From: Rhizobium sp. 007
GTDB lineage: Bacteria > Pseudomonadota > Alphaproteobacteria > Rhizobiales > Rhizobiaceae
Length of the DNA: 64,000 bases
Assembly (NCBI RefSeq): GCF_015353075.1
Contig: NZ_CP064187.1
Span: forward strand, 992,001 to 1,056,000
Reading direction: 5' to 3'
Position numbers and translations under genes: made by a program. This document shows, piece by piece, positions 54,163-63,938 of this stretch (the first letter of the stretch is position 1; the number at the start of each line of letters is the position of its first letter). The notes under the pieces are model-generated. The model was not told the origin of the DNA. It did not search any database and was given only the letters and a program-made list of their open reading frames with translations.

Positions 54163-54782
54163 TGTTCACCGGAATTGTCACCGATATCGGCATGATCGAA
54201 TCCGTTTCTCCCATGAACGAGGGTGTGAAGCTCCGCGTCGTGAGCAATTACGACCCTAAGACAATCGATATGGGCGCGTCGATTTCCCATTCGGGCATCT
54301 GCCTGACGGTGACCGGCCTGCCGGACGAAGGCAGCAACGGGCGTTGGTTCGAGGTGGAGGCCTGGGAAGAGGCTCTGAGGCTCACGACGCTTGCAAGCTG
54401 GAAGGAAGGCACCCGCGTCAATCTCGAGCGTTCTCTGAAGATCGGCGACGAACTCGGCGGCCACATCGTCTCAGGGCATGTCGACGGCAAGGCAGAAATC
54501 CTGTCGGTGACTACGGAAGGCGATGCGACCCGCTTCCGTCTGCGCGCCCCGGAGCATCTTGCGAAGTTCGTGGCGCCCAAAGGCTCGATCGCGCTCGATG
54601 GTACGTCGCTGACGGTCAACGCCGTCGAAGGCACGGATTTCGATGTGCTTCTCATTCGCCATACTTTGGAAGTCACGACATGGGGCGAGCGAGAGGCCGG
54701 CGATTTCGTCAATTTCGAGGTCGATACGATGGCGCGCTATGCCGCTAGGCTGGCTGAATTCCCTGCCGCGAAAGCAGAATGA
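54162..54782 (+). CDS. ribE: Riboflavin synthase subunit alpha
   Basis: Dismutates 6,7-dimethyl-8-ribityllumazine to riboflavin. The 206-residue product begins MFTGIVTDIG and has two lumazine-binding repeats (1-95 and 96-195), with ISHSGICLTVTG, VNLERSLKIGDELGGHIVSGHVDG and SIALDGTSLTVNAVEG. ATG 54162 shares a base with the ribD stop (TGATG). Its last 38 bases overlap the 3' end of the GNAT gene on the other strand. Confidence 0.97.
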   Translation: MFTGIVTDIGMIESVSPMNEGVKLRVVSNYDPKTIDMGASISHSGICLTVTGLPDEGSNGRWFEVEAWEEALRLTTLASWKEGTRVNLERSLKIGDELGGHIVSGHVDGKAEILSVTTEGDATRFRLRAPEHLAKFVAPKGSIALDGTSLTVNAVEGTDFDVLLIRHTLEVTTWGEREAGDFVNFEVDTMARYAARLAEFPAAKAE

Positions 54783-55278
54783 TTTCGCCGTGATAATCGG
54801 TACGTGCCACCTCGCGGAAGCCGAGCTTTTCCGCGACGCGTAGCGAAGCTGCGTTTTCCGGGCTGACGATGCAGGTCATCTCCTTGCCGGGGAAATGACA
54901 GTCAGCCCATGCGATCAGCGCCGTGAGCGCTTCTGTCGCATAGCCCCTTCCGTGTGCGGAAGGCAGCAACACCCATCCGGTTTCCAGTGTTTCCTCGATG
55001 GGTGGAGACATCTCACGTCGGGCTTCGTGGAAGCCTGCTTCGCCGATCAGCCGCCCGCTTTGCTTTTCCTCGATGATCAGAAAGCCGAAACCCATATGAT
55101 GCCACATGCCGCTCGCCCTTATGAGGCGGGACCATGTCTGCTCGCGTGTCGATGGCACGCCGCTGATATAGCGAACGACGTCCGCATCTGCCCATAAGTG
55201 TATGTAGGCATCGAAATCGTCGAGCCGGTGCGGCCGCAGAATCAACCGTTTCGTTTCGATGGTCGGAACATTGATCAT
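54745..55278 (-). CDS. GNAT family N-acetyltransferase
   Basis: RimJ/RimL-type acetyltransferase of 177 residues. The start is ATG 55278 (MINVPTIETKRLILRP); 11 further open codons upstream lack family similarity. Features are ETKRLILRPHRLDDF, the acetyl-CoA loop LPSAHGRGYATEALTAL and the C-terminal VSPENAASLRVAEKLGF. The substrate is unknown. Its 3' end overlaps ribE tail to tail by 38 bases. Confidence 0.88.
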   Translation of the reverse strand: MINVPTIETKRLILRPHRLDDFDAYIHLWADADVVRYISGVPSTREQTWSRLIRASGMWHHMGFGFLIIEEKQSGRLIGEAGFHEARREMSPPIEETLETGWVLLPSAHGRGYATEALTALIAWADCHFPGKEMTCIVSPENAASLRVAEKLGFREVARTDYHGEIILLSRQGIQPA

Positions 55279-55307
55279 CTTGGATATCGTTTCTGTGAAC
55301 ACCTGTC

Positions 55308-55802
55308 TCACGCGCCTGCTTCGCCGTCCCAGTAGTCGAGATCGTTCTCCGCGCGCCCGATGAAGCGGAAGCGCCCGACGTCATGATTTGTCTTGGCGAG
55401 GAATTTTTGGGAATCCGGGTATTCGACGATCTCCGTCTTCGCCATCGTGGAGATGCCGAGATAGATCAGCGTCGTGCTGCCGGTATTGAGGATCTGGTGT
55501 GCCGTTTCCTTCCCGCCGGCAGGCGCGCCGAGCGTGTCGCCTTTCCTGATGGGGTAACGTTCGCTTCCAAAACGGTATTCGCCTGTCCCTTCGATTACGA
55601 AGAACAGCTCATCCTCGACATGGTGATTGTGGAACGGACAGCTCGATTTGCCGGGCGGCACCTCGTTGTAGCTGATCCCGAGATTGGAAAGGCCAAGCAG
55701 GCGGCCGAAGGATGTGTCGGCGCCCTCGTAGAGCGCGCCCTGTTGCCACCGCTCCAGTGTCAGGTCGGCAATATTGAGAACCGGTTTGATGTCCCGTGGC
55801 AT
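55308..55802 (-). CDS. Cupin domain-containing protein
   Basis: Single-domain cupin of 164 residues with metal-site motif 1 CPFHNHHVEDELFFVIEGTG (histidines and glutamate, about 56-75) and motif 2 APAGGKETAHQIL (about 92-104). The long C-terminal tail (FLAKTNHDVGRFRFIGRAENDLDYWDGE) is shared by a rhizobial subfamily. The reaction is unknown. It is upstream of the GNAT gene on the same strand, with a 29-bp gap. Confidence 0.86.
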   Translation of the reverse strand: MPRDIKPVLNIADLTLERWQQGALYEGADTSFGRLLGLSNLGISYNEVPPGKSSCPFHNHHVEDELFFVIEGTGEYRFGSERYPIRKGDTLGAPAGGKETAHQILNTGSTTLIYLGISTMAKTEIVEYPDSQKFLAKTNHDVGRFRFIGRAENDLDYWDGEAGA

Positions 55803-55915
55803 GTCTTTTCCCCTTTTGCAGGGACGAACAGACCATCAATTCGGGATGGTTTTCAATAGGCGTCAGTAGAATTGTCGGGGAGGGCGGCGCAGCGATCTGC
55901 GCCGCCCTGCGCCGA

Positions 55916-56275
55916 TCAGTCGGTATAGAAGGTAATGCTGCCATCGGCCGCCTGTTCGGCATTGATGACGTTGCGGACATTGACTCCGTCATTGCCGAGC
56001 TTGCGCGTCAGCATCTTGTTGGCGTCGATCGATGCCTGAATCTGGCGCACTTCCTGGGCCGAGCGTGGCGGAGCGGAGCGCGGACCATATGCTTCGGGGC
56101 TTGCGTCGTGCCAGTTGTAGAAATGCTTTACGTTGAAGTCGTTACCCCGGAAATTGCGGAGCGTCTGTTCGATGCCCGATGGGCTGTTCATGCCAAAGCT
56201 TTCCGCACGGCTGACGCCGGCAAGCGCGAGGGAGGAGAACGCGGAAACGATGGCGATTGTGGCAACGCGGTTCAT
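55916..56275 (-). CDS. Small exported protein, hypothetical
   Basis: A 119-residue product with a signal peptide (MNRVATIAIVSAFSSLALAGVSRA, cleavage near residue 24) and a short mature part (MNSPSGIEQTLRNFRGNDFN, VRQIQASIDANKMLTRKLG). No domain was recognised. It is alone between the cupin gene and ribH. ATG 56275 has AAAGGATACC as ribosome site. Confidence 0.7.
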   Translation of the reverse strand: MNRVATIAIVSAFSSLALAGVSRAESFGMNSPSGIEQTLRNFRGNDFNVKHFYNWHDASPEAYGPRSAPPRSAQEVRQIQASIDANKMLTRKLGNDGVNVRNVINAEQAADGSITFYTD

Positions 56276-56596
56276 GATGGTATCCTTTCATCTGCTATGA
56301 CGGTCGGCTGTCGTGCAGGGGATCGTCAGCGTTACGCTTGTTGAGTTGGGTCGGCCACAGCGTGGAATCAAGAGCTAAACACCTGAAATAACATTACAAA
56401 TTGTTCATAACGATTGCCTTCGATTTGCCGTTTTCAAGGTGCTTGCGAGCGTGCACGGCAAACGGCCGGCGTATATTTCCGCTATCCTCTTGCAGAGATT
56501 TCCGGCCATGATCCGAATTTGCTTGCCATTCATCGAAAGGCATGTTTTGACCGCGGCCTGCCAAATGGCAAAGTCCTCAGAAACCGAAGGTGATGC
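56276..56596. other. Gap upstream of ribH
   Basis: About 320 bp between the small exported gene and ribH. An FMN riboswitch was looked for and not recognised. AAGGTG at 56587-56592 is the likely ribH ribosome site. Nothing else was supported. Confidence 0.4.
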
Positions 56597-57058
56597 ATGG
56601 CGCGAGATAACGCTCCCCATATTTTGATCGTCGAAGCCCGCTTCTACGACGACATGGCCGACGCTCTTCTGGAAGGGGCAACCTTTGCGCTCAAGGAAGC
56701 CGGCGCGAGCTACGATGTCGTCACCGTTGCAGGAGCTCTGGAGATTCCGCCGGCGATTGCCATGGCGCTTGACGGCGCCGACAATGGCGGCACGCAATAT
56801 GACGGCTATGTCGCTCTCGGCATGGTCATCCGCGGCGAGACCTACCACTTCGACATCGTGTCGAACGAATCCTCCCGCGCATTGATGGATCTCGCCGTCA
56901 GCGAATCCCTTGCCATCGGCAACGGCATCCTGACGGTCGAAAACGATGAGCAGGCTTGGGCACGCGCCCGCCGCTCGGACAAAGACAAGGGCGGCTTTGC
57001 CGCTCGCGCAGCTCTCACGATGATCGAGCTGAAGAAGAAACTGGGTGCGTACGAATGA
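56597..57058 (+). CDS. ribH: 6,7-dimethyl-8-ribityllumazine synthase
   Basis: Penultimate step of riboflavin synthesis; forms pentamers or icosahedra. The 153-residue product has the substrate segments [29 protein letters not shown] and [22 protein letters not shown], with the catalytic histidine in TYHFD (about 83-87). It is unlinked to ribDE by several small genes. nusB overlaps its stop (ATGA), the usual ribH-nusB coupling. Confidence 0.97.
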   Translation: MARDNAPHILIVEARFYDDMADALLEGATFALKEAGASYDVVTVAGALEIPPAIAMALDGADNGGTQYDGYVALGMVIRGETYHFDIVSNESSRALMDLAVSESLAIGNGILTVENDEQAWARARRSDKDKGGFAARAALTMIELKKKLGAYE

Positions 57059-57537
57059 CTAGTGAAAATCCGGAGCGTCAGGTAAAGGCGGCAAACCAGC
57101 GCGGCGCTGCGCGTCTGGCTGCTGTTCAGGCGCTCTACCAGATGGATATCGGCGGCACCGGTGTTCTGGAAATCGTCGCCGAATATGAGGCTCACCGCCT
57201 CGGTCAAGAAATCGACGGCGAGACCTATCTCAAGGCCGATGCCGCGTGGTTCCGTTCCATCGTTTCCGGCGTGGTGCGCGAGCAGCTTCGTCTGGATCCT
57301 TTGATCGCCTCTGCCCTGCAGGACGACTGGGCGTTGTCGCGCCTCGACAGCACCGTGCGCGCGATCCTGCGCGCCGGCGTTTTCGAACTTCTCGACCGCA
57401 AAGACGTGCCGGTGGCCGTGATCGTTACGGAATATGTCGAGATCGCCCAGGCTTTCTTCGAGGATGACGAGCCGAAGCTCGTCAATGCCGTGCTCGACCG
57501 CATCGCCAAACAGGTGCGCGGCGAAACGAAGAAGTAA
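57055..57537 (+). CDS. nusB: Transcription antitermination factor NusB
   Basis: RNA-binding antitermination factor for rRNA operons, acting with NusE (S10). The 160-residue product is all-helical, with [19 protein letters not shown] (about 15-33) and the C-terminal block [34 protein letters not shown]. It overlaps ribH by four bases. No terminator was identified, and hppA lies 198 bp downstream. Confidence 0.96.
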   Translation: MTSENPERQVKAANQRGAARLAAVQALYQMDIGGTGVLEIVAEYEAHRLGQEIDGETYLKADAAWFRSIVSGVVREQLRLDPLIASALQDDWALSRLDSTVRAILRAGVFELLDRKDVPVAVIVTEYVEIAQAFFEDDEPKLVNAVLDRIAKQVRGETKK

Positions 57538-57688
57538 GCCTTCCGTCCACTATCGGACCATTTCGCGCTTTACGCTGCGCTGCAAGGGTTTTCGTCCCTT
57601 GCGGTCTTGACGTCGTGTTTCCCACCCCGCAATCTCCGCACGCAAAGCTAGAGCGTTTCTGTGGAGAGAAGACGATTCGGCTGCGTTC

Positions 57689-57724
57689 GTGGCCGGAGGG
57701 AGGAGTGCTCCGGCACTTTTGGAG
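57689..57724 (+). promoter_or_regulatory. hppA leader hairpin next to the ribosome-binding site
   Basis: GTGGCCGGAG (57689-57698) and CTCCGGCAC (57708-57716) form a nine-pair stem with one bulge, followed by TTTT. GGAGGAAAG (57721-57729) is the hppA ribosome site. CTCC at 57708-57711 can alternatively pair with GGAG at 57721-57724, so two exclusive pairings are possible. This suggests, but does not show, translational control. Confidence 0.4.
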
Positions 57725-57735
57725 GAAAGAGCGAA

Positions 57736-59871
57736 ATGATAATTCTTTTATGCGTAATTGCATGCGGTCTGCTCTCGGTGGTTTATGCCATCTGGGCAAC
57801 CCGCTCGGTGCTGGCGGCCGATCAGGGAAACAGCCGCATGCAGGAAATCGCGGGGTATATCCGTGAAGGCGCGCAGGCCTATCTCATGCGCCAGTACAAG
57901 ACGATTGCGATCGTCGGCATCGTTGTTTTCATCGCAGCCTGGCTGCTTCTCTCCGGCATGGCCGCCATCGGCTTTCTGATCGGCGCCGTGCTTTCCGGTG
58001 CCGCCGGCTTTATCGGCATGCACGTCTCCGTTCGCGCCAACGTCCGCACGGCGCAGGCCGCATCGCACAGCCTCTCGGCCGGCCTCGATATCGCCTTCAA
58101 ATCCGGTGCCATCACCGGCATGCTCGTCGCCGGTTTGGCACTGCTCGGCGTATCCATCTATTATTTCATCCTGACCGGCCTGCTCGGCCATGAAAGCGGT
58201 TCGCGCGAAGTCATCGATGCGCTTGTCGCGCTCGGCTTCGGTGCCTCGCTGATCTCGATCTTCGCTCGTCTGGGCGGCGGCATCTTCACCAAGGGTGCCG
58301 ATGTCGGCGGGGATCTCGTCGGCAAGGTCGAGGCAGGCATTCCGGAAGACGACCCGCGCAACCCGGCGACGATCGCAGATAATGTCGGCGACAACGTCGG
58401 CGACTGCGCCGGCATGGCCGCCGACCTTTTCGAGACCTATGCCGTTTCCGTCGTCGCAACCATGGTTCTTGCCTCAATCTTCTTTGCCGGGGCACCGATC
58501 CTGCAGTCGGCGATGGTCTATCCGCTGGCAATCTGCGGCGCCTGCATCCTCACCTCGATCGTCGGTACCTTTTTCGTCAAGCTTGGAACCAACGGCTCGA
58601 TCATGGGCGCACTCTATAAGGGCCTTATCGTCACCGGCCTCCTGTCGATCGTCGGCCTAGGCGCTGCAACATCGTTGACGGTGGGCTGGGGGTCGCTCGG
58701 ACAGGCCGGCGGTGTGGATGTTACCGGTACCAATCTCTTCTTCTGCGGCCTCGTCGGCCTCTTGGTAACGGCGCTCATTGTCGTCATCACCGAATATTAT
58801 ACCGGCACCAACAAACGCCCGGTCAATTCGATCGCCCAGGCATCCGTGACCGGCCACGGCACCAACGTCATCCAGGGCCTTGCGGTCTCGCTGGAATCGA
58901 CGGCGCTGCCTGCGATCGTCATCGTCGCCGGTATTATCGGCACCTACCAGCTCGCCGGCCTCTTCGGCACCGGCATCGCCGTCACCGCCATGCTCGGCCT
59001 TGCCGGTATGATCGTTGCGCTCGATGCCTTCGGTCCCGTGACCGACAACGCCGGCGGCATTGCCGAAATGTCCCATCTGCCGCCGGAAGTCCGCAAGTCG
59101 ACGGACGCGCTCGACGCCGTCGGCAATACGACGAAAGCCGTGACAAAAGGCTACGCGATCGGCTCTGCCGGACTCGGCGCGCTGGTGCTTTTTGCGGCCT
59201 ATTCCTATGACCTCAAATATTTTGCGGCAAATGGCGACAAGTTTCCCTACTTCGCAGGCATAGGGGAGATTTCATTCGATCTCTCCAACCCCTACGTGGT
59301 GGCCGGATTGATCTTCGGTGGGCTCATTCCCTACCTCTTCGGCGGTATCGCCATGACGGCCGTCGGCCGCGCCGCCGGCGCAATCGTCGAGGAAGTGCGC
59401 CGTCAGTTCAAGGAAAAGCCGGGCATCATGCAGGGCACGGAAAAGCCGGACTACGGCAAGGCCGTCGACCTTCTGACCAAGGCCGCAATCCGCGAGATGA
59501 TCATCCCCTCGCTATTGCCGGTCCTGGCTCCGATCGTCGTTTATTTCGGTGTTCTGCTGGTCTCCGGCTCCAAGGCCTCGGCCTTCGCCGCACTCGGCGC
59601 ATCGCTCCTCGGCGTCATTATCAACGGCCTGTTCGTCGCCATCTCGATGACGTCGGGCGGCGGTGCATGGGACAACGCGAAGAAGTCCTTCGAGGACGGC
59701 TTCGTCGACAAGGACGGCGTCCGCCACATGAAGGGCTCGGATGCACACAAGGCCTCCGTCACCGGCGATACGGTCGGCGATCCTTACAAGGACACCGCAG
59801 GTCCAGCCGTCAATCCGGCGATCAAGATCACCAATATCGTCGCCTTGCTGCTCTTGGCGGTCTTGGCCTGA
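57736..59871 (+). CDS. hppA: K(+)-insensitive pyrophosphate-energised proton pump
   Basis: Membrane-bound pyrophosphatase that pumps protons using pyrophosphate hydrolysis, about 16 helices over 711 residues. Substrate-binding aspartates lie in [20 protein letters not shown] (about 199-218) and [18 protein letters not shown], and again in [13 protein letters not shown]. The segment [18 protein letters not shown] has lysine at the position that is alanine in K+-dependent enzymes, marking the potassium-independent class. ATG 57736 follows GGAGGAAAG. Ends with a clear terminator. Confidence 0.96.
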   Translation: MIILLCVIACGLLSVVYAIWATRSVLAADQGNSRMQEIAGYIREGAQAYLMRQYKTIAIVGIVVFIAAWLLLSGMAAIGFLIGAVLSGAAGFIGMHVSVRANVRTAQAASHSLSAGLDIAFKSGAITGMLVAGLALLGVSIYYFILTGLLGHESGSREVIDALVALGFGASLISIFARLGGGIFTKGADVGGDLVGKVEAGIPEDDPRNPATIADNVGDNVGDCAGMAADLFETYAVSVVATMVLASIFFAGAPILQSAMVYPLAICGACILTSIVGTFFVKLGTNGSIMGALYKGLIVTGLLSIVGLGAATSLTVGWGSLGQAGGVDVTGTNLFFCGLVGLLVTALIVVITEYYTGTNKRPVNSIAQASVTGHGTNVIQGLAVSLESTALPAIVIVAGIIGTYQLAGLFGTGIAVTAMLGLAGMIVALDAFGPVTDNAGGIAEMSHLPPEVRKSTDALDAVGNTTKAVTKGYAIGSAGLGALVLFAAYSYDLKYFAANGDKFPYFAGIGEISFDLSNPYVVAGLIFGGLIPYLFGGIAMTAVGRAAGAIVEEVRRQFKEKPGIMQGTEKPDYGKAVDLLTKAAIREMIIPSLLPVLAPIVVYFGVLLVSGSKASAFAALGASLLGVIINGLFVAISMTSGGGAWDNAKKSFEDGFVDKDGVRHMKGSDAHKASVTGDTVGDPYKDTAGPAVNPAIKITNIVALLLLAVLA

Positions 59872-59883
59872 TCGAAGAAGAAA

Positions 59884-59911
59884 CCCGCCGGAGCGATCCG
59901 GCGGGATTCTT
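59884..59911 (+). terminator. hppA rho-independent terminator
   Basis: CCCGCCGGA (59884-59892) and TCCGGCGGG (59897-59905) form a nine-pair stem followed by ATTCTTT. Confidence 0.9.
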
Positions 59912-59926
59912 TGTTGGGTCGGATAG

Positions 59927-60451
59927 TTATCGGATACTTGCAGGATTCTGCGGATTGCCTGAAGGCGTTCCGAACAGGCTCTTTGCTGCACCGCCCGCGC
60001 CGCCTGCCAGAACCTGCTGCAGGAAGGTCAGTTCGCGGCCGCCGGTCGGGGTCACGCGCGAAATCGTATCGAAGACCCTGCCGTCCTGGAGCGTGTAATT
60101 CGCGCGGCGCGTGACGACGCCGTCCTTATCGAAGTAGATCGCAAGCACGCTCTGGTCGACGACCTTCAGTTTCTGGAAGGCGACAGAGCGCGTGCGCTTC
60201 TGCGAGATGTAATAGAAGACCTCGGTGTCGAACGTTGCCGTCGTCGAAGGCGTGCCGAGCGACAGAAGCACCTGTTCGCGGCTCGAGCCTTCCGGAACGA
60301 GATTGAGGGATTGCTCGTCGACGATATAGCCGCCGTTAAGCACTGTTCCCGTTTGGCAACCTGTGAGGCCTGCTGAGGCAATCATGATGGCGATGGCTGC
60401 GCTGCTGAAGAATCTTATGTCAGACTTGAAATACCGTTTCTTCAACGACAT
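59927..60451 (-). CDS. bamE: Outer-membrane protein assembly factor BamE
   Basis: Lipoprotein of the BAM complex that folds outer-membrane proteins. The 174-residue precursor has a lipobox (GLTGC, cysteine about residue 32) and the SmpA/OmlA domain with EGSSREQVLLSLGTPSTT, FYYISQKRTRSVAF and YFDKDGVVTR. A glycine/alanine-rich C-terminal tail (VLAGGAGGAAKSLFG) is alphaproteobacterial in style. It is divergent from the cytochrome chaperone gene. Confidence 0.9.
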   Translation of the reverse strand: MSLKKRYFKSDIRFFSSAAIAIMIASAGLTGCQTGTVLNGGYIVDEQSLNLVPEGSSREQVLLSLGTPSTTATFDTEVFYYISQKRTRSVAFQKLKVVDQSVLAIYFDKDGVVTRRANYTLQDGRVFDTISRVTPTGGRELTFLQQVLAGGAGGAAKSLFGTPSGNPQNPASIR

Positions 60452-60696
60452 CTACTCCCTTGAGGTCTCGATAGGCAGCTTTCCGGCCCTGCAATCACCG
60501 CTGATGCAAAACCTTTGTGGCCTTTCCGGGGTCGAATACTCCCAATTCCCCGAGATCGAGCCGACAAGGGCGCTGTCCCGAAAGTGGCCACCTTCGGCAT
60601 TGCAATTCGCGCCTGCTTCGGTAAACCAGCTTTCGAAATCATGCAACACGGCCCACGCAACTCCGCGTGAAGAACGAGGCTTTTCCGGAAGAAACA

Positions 60697-61230
60697 ATGA
60701 TCTTCGGGCTCTTTCGCAAGAAAAACAACAATCAGGCGATCGTCGAACGGCAGTATTCGGTACTGACTGCCGCAGCCCGTATGCCGGAATTCTACGAGAC
60801 CATGCATGTTCCGGACACCGTGATGGGCCGTTTCGAGATGCTGTCGCTGGTGATGATCCTCTTCTTCCGCCGCACACGCTCCTGCGAAACCAGCGGACAG
60901 GAGATTGCCCAGGAGATCGTCGATGCCTTCTTTGAGGATATCGACCATTCGATCCGCGAACTCGGCATCAGCGACAACGGGGTGCCGAAACGCATGAAGA
61001 AGCTTGCCGGCATGTTCTACGGACGTCTCGAGTCCTATTCGGCGGCAATCGATAGCGGCGACCGCGCGGCCCTTGCCGCAGCCCTTAACCGCAATATCCA
61101 TCCGCAAGCCGCCGACGCTTACGACATGACGGCGCTTGCCAACTGGATGTTTGACGCCGAAGCCGATCTGTCGGCCCAGTCCGAGGAGCGGATCGCCACC
61201 GGCTCGGCGACGCTGCCACAGGCAGCGTAA
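60697..61230 (+). CDS. Ubiquinol-cytochrome c chaperone family protein
   Basis: Helical protein of 177 residues related to mitochondrial Cbp3, needed for cytochrome bc1 assembly. Start ATG 60697 (MIFGLFRKKNNN). Features are VERQYSVLTAAARMPEFYE, RFEMLSLVMILFFRR and MKKLAGMFYGRLESY. It is upstream of the DUF177 gene by ten bases, so they are one transcript. The bamE-chaperone-DUF177-plsX-fabH order is conserved in Rhizobiales. Confidence 0.88.
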   Translation: MIFGLFRKKNNNQAIVERQYSVLTAAARMPEFYETMHVPDTVMGRFEMLSLVMILFFRRTRSCETSGQEIAQEIVDAFFEDIDHSIRELGISDNGVPKRMKKLAGMFYGRLESYSAAIDSGDRAALAAALNRNIHPQAADAYDMTALANWMFDAEADLSAQSEERIATGSATLPQAA

Positions 61231-61240
61231 GGAGGACGCC

Positions 61241-61795
61241 ATGAAACATCGCAACGACGACATTGCATTTTCTTACCTCGTCAAGGTCGGCCATATCTCC
61301 GCAAACCCTGTCGAAGTGCACCTCAAGGCAGACGAGAAGGAGCGGAAAGCGCTTGCCGAACGCTGGGATGTACTGTCCGTCGACGATCTGCGTGCGGACC
61401 TGCAGATCAATCGCTGGAAGAAGGATGGCGTCCGCGTGAAGGGCAGGGTGCAGGCAAAGATCGTTCAGGCCTGCGTGGTGACGCTCGACCCGGTACCTGC
61501 CGATATCGACGAGCAGTTCGAGCAGATCTACGTGCCCGAGAATTCGAAACTCGCGCGGCACCCGGCCAATGATGCCGGCGAAATGGTTCTCGATCCCGAC
61601 GGGCCGGACCTGCCTGAAACCTTCTTTGGCGACACGATCGACGCGGGAGAAGTGGTGATGGAATTCGCCGCGCTGGCGATCGATCCCTATCCCCGCAAGA
61701 AGGGTGTCGAGTTCTCCGGCCATATCGAAGATACGGGGGAAAACGATAAGAAGCCTTCTGCCTTTGCGGTACTCAAGGATTGGCAGAAGGACTGA
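61241..61795 (+). CDS. DUF177 (YceD-like) protein
   Basis: YceD/DUF177 family protein of 184 residues, implicated in 23S rRNA accumulation and often next to rpmF. The conserved cysteine lies in VQACVVTLDPVPADIDEQFEQ (about 75-95). RBS GGAGG sits seven bases before ATG 61241. rpmF is not in this window; plsX follows after a 105-bp gap. Role inferred from family. Confidence 0.87.
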   Translation: MKHRNDDIAFSYLVKVGHISANPVEVHLKADEKERKALAERWDVLSVDDLRADLQINRWKKDGVRVKGRVQAKIVQACVVTLDPVPADIDEQFEQIYVPENSKLARHPANDAGEMVLDPDGPDLPETFFGDTIDAGEVVMEFAALAIDPYPRKKGVEFSGHIEDTGENDKKPSAFAVLKDWQKD

Positions 61796-61900
61796 ACACC
61801 CGTGGGGTATTTGACACAATTCAGTTGTAAGCGATAGGAAAACCGGTATTTTGGCCGAAATTTTCGCTCCCCTCAGGCGAAAGAAAAGGATCAGGGACGC

Positions 61901-62947
61901 GTGATCAGAATATCTCTCGACCTCATGGGTGGCGACTTTGGTCCCCAGGTTGTCATCCCCGGTGCCGCGAAAGCATTGGAAAGGCATCCGGATATCTCCT
62001 TCGTCTTTTTTGGACTGAAAGAGCAGTGCGATCCGGTTCTCGCCAAGTTTCCGAAGGTGAGGGAAAAGTCCGTCTTCCACGATTGCGAACTTGCCGTTCG
62101 CATGGACGAGAAGCCCAGCCAGGCGCTGCGCCGCGGCCGATATATTTCCACCATGTGGCGCTCGATCGAGGCCGTGAAGACGGGCGACGCTGATGTCGCC
62201 GTTTCCGCGGGCAACACCGGCGCTCTGATGGCCATGGCAAAGTTCTGTCTGCGCACGATGGCCAATATCGAGCGCCCGGCGATTGCGGCCATTTGGCCGA
62301 CGCTGCGGGGCGAGAGCATCGTTCTCGATGTTGGCGCGACGATCGGCGCTGATTCTCAGCAGCTGATGGACTTCGCCCTGATGGGCGGCGCCATGGCGCG
62401 CGCCCTCTTCGAACTCGAACGGCCGACGATCGGCCTGCTGAACGTCGGCGTCGAAGAGATGAAAGGCCAGGAAGAAGTCAAGGAAGCAGGCCGGCTGCTT
62501 CGCGAGGCCAATATCGATTCGCTCGAATATTCCGGTTTCGTCGAAGGCGACGACATCGGGAAAGGCACCGTCGATGTCGTCGTGACCGAAGGCTTTTCGG
62601 GCAATATCGCCTTGAAGGCGGCAGAAGGTACGGCAAAACAGATCGCCGCATACCTGCGTGCCGCGATGTCCCGCACGCTGCTTGCCAGGATCGGCTATCT
62701 CTTTGCCAAGAGCGCCTTCGACATGCTTCGCGAAAAGATGGACCCGAGCAAGGTCAATGGCGGCGTATTCCTTGGTCTCAACGGCATCGTCATCAAGAGC
62801 CATGGCGGTGCCAATGCAGACGGCATCGCTGCTGCCATCGAGGTCGGCTATGATATGGCCAAGAATGGCCTCAATCAGAAAATAGAAAACGATCTCAAGA
62901 AATATCATGCCAAGCGGTTACCCCCGATGGGGCCGGAAGCCGCATGA
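61901..62947 (+). CDS. plsX: Phosphate acyltransferase PlsX
   Basis: Makes acyl-phosphate from acyl-ACP for phospholipid synthesis. The 348-residue product starts at a GTG ([21 protein letters not shown]) and shows [14 protein letters not shown] (about 104-117), the [18 protein letters not shown] segment, and NGVFLGL-type [19 protein letters not shown] near the C terminus. fabH starts 19 bases downstream, making the usual plsX-fabH unit. Confidence 0.96.
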   Translation: MIRISLDLMGGDFGPQVVIPGAAKALERHPDISFVFFGLKEQCDPVLAKFPKVREKSVFHDCELAVRMDEKPSQALRRGRYISTMWRSIEAVKTGDADVAVSAGNTGALMAMAKFCLRTMANIERPAIAAIWPTLRGESIVLDVGATIGADSQQLMDFALMGGAMARALFELERPTIGLLNVGVEEMKGQEEVKEAGRLLREANIDSLEYSGFVEGDDIGKGTVDVVVTEGFSGNIALKAAEGTAKQIAAYLRAAMSRTLLARIGYLFAKSAFDMLREKMDPSKVNGGVFLGLNGIVIKSHGGANADGIAAAIEVGYDMAKNGLNQKIENDLKKYHAKRLPPMGPEAA

Positions 62948-62966
62948 GCAACGAGGTTTAACCAGA

Positions 62967-63938
62967 ATGATCCGTTCAGTGGTTCGCGGGTTCGGAGCCG
63001 CACTTCCGAAACGCGTAATGACCAATCGCGAGATGGAAGATGTCGTCGATACGTCTGACGAGTGGATCGTCCAACGCACCGGCATCCGCCAGCGACATAT
63101 CGCAAGCGATGACGAGACCACGTCTTCGCTCGGCGAGCGGGCCGCGCGTGCGGCGCTCGACAAGGCAGGGATGACACCTGCCGATATCGATCTCATCATC
63201 TGCGCCACCTCGACGCCGGACAACACTTTCCCGGCGACGGCGGTCAATATCCAGAACCGTCTCGGCATGCACCACGGCTTCGCCTTCGACGTTCAGGCGG
63301 TCTGCACCGGCTTCGTCTATGCCGTGACGACGGCCGACGCCTATATCCGTGGCGGCCTCGCCAGGCGTGCCCTCGTGATCGGTGCGGAAACCTTCTCGCG
63401 CATCCTCGACTGGAACGACCGCACCACCTGCGTGCTTTTCGGCGACGGCGCCGGCGCGATCGTGATCGAGGCTGCCGAAGGTGAGGGTACGACAGCCGAT
63501 CGCGGCATCCTGACGGCGCATCTTCGCTCCGATGGCTCGCACAAGGAGAAACTCTTCGTCGATGGCGGCCCGTCCACCACCGGCACCGTCGGCAAGCTGC
63601 GCATGGAAGGCCGCGAGGTCTTCAAATATGCCGTCGGCATGATCACCGACGTGATCCAGGCCGCCTTCGATTCGACGGGTACGACCGCCGAAGATCTCGA
63701 CTGGCTTGTGCCGCACCAGGCGAACCGCCGCATCATCGACGGCTCCGCCAAGAAGCTGCATATTGCCCCCGAGAAAGTCGTCATCACTGTCGACCTGCAC
63801 GGCAACACCTCGGCCGCCTCGATCCCGCTCGCACTTGCCACTGCAGCAGGCGATGGACGCATCAAGAAAGGCGATCTGGTGATGCTGGAGGCGATGGGCG
63901 GCGGCTTCACCTGGGGTGCTTTGCTGCTGCGCTGGTGA
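62967..63938 (+). CDS. fabH: 3-oxoacyl-ACP synthase III FabH
   Basis: Condenses acetyl-CoA with malonyl-ACP to start fatty-acid synthesis. The 323-residue product has the catalytic triad Cys in [14 protein letters not shown] (about 112), His in [10 protein letters not shown] (about 249) and Asn in [15 protein letters not shown] (about 279). ATG 62967 is used. It is the downstream partner of plsX. Confidence 0.97.
   Translation: MIRSVVRGFGAALPKRVMTNREMEDVVDTSDEWIVQRTGIRQRHIASDDETTSSLGERAARAALDKAGMTPADIDLIICATSTPDNTFPATAVNIQNRLGMHHGFAFDVQAVCTGFVYAVTTADAYIRGGLARRALVIGAETFSRILDWNDRTTCVLFGDGAGAIVIEAAEGEGTTADRGILTAHLRSDGSHKEKLFVDGGPSTTGTVGKLRMEGREVFKYAVGMITDVIQAAFDSTGTTAEDLDWLVPHQANRRIIDGSAKKLHIAPEKVVITVDLHGNTSAASIPLALATAAGDGRIKKGDLVMLEAMGGGFTWGALLLRW

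Noticed and set aside
54745..54782. Overlap of ribE and the GNAT gene as a sign of mis-annotation
   Set aside because: Both C termini fit their families, and tail-to-tail overlaps of this size are ordinary in dense genomes.
56276..56596. FMN riboswitch upstream of ribH
   Set aside because: The characteristic conserved core of FMN riboswitches was not found; no riboflavin riboswitch was seen near ribD either.
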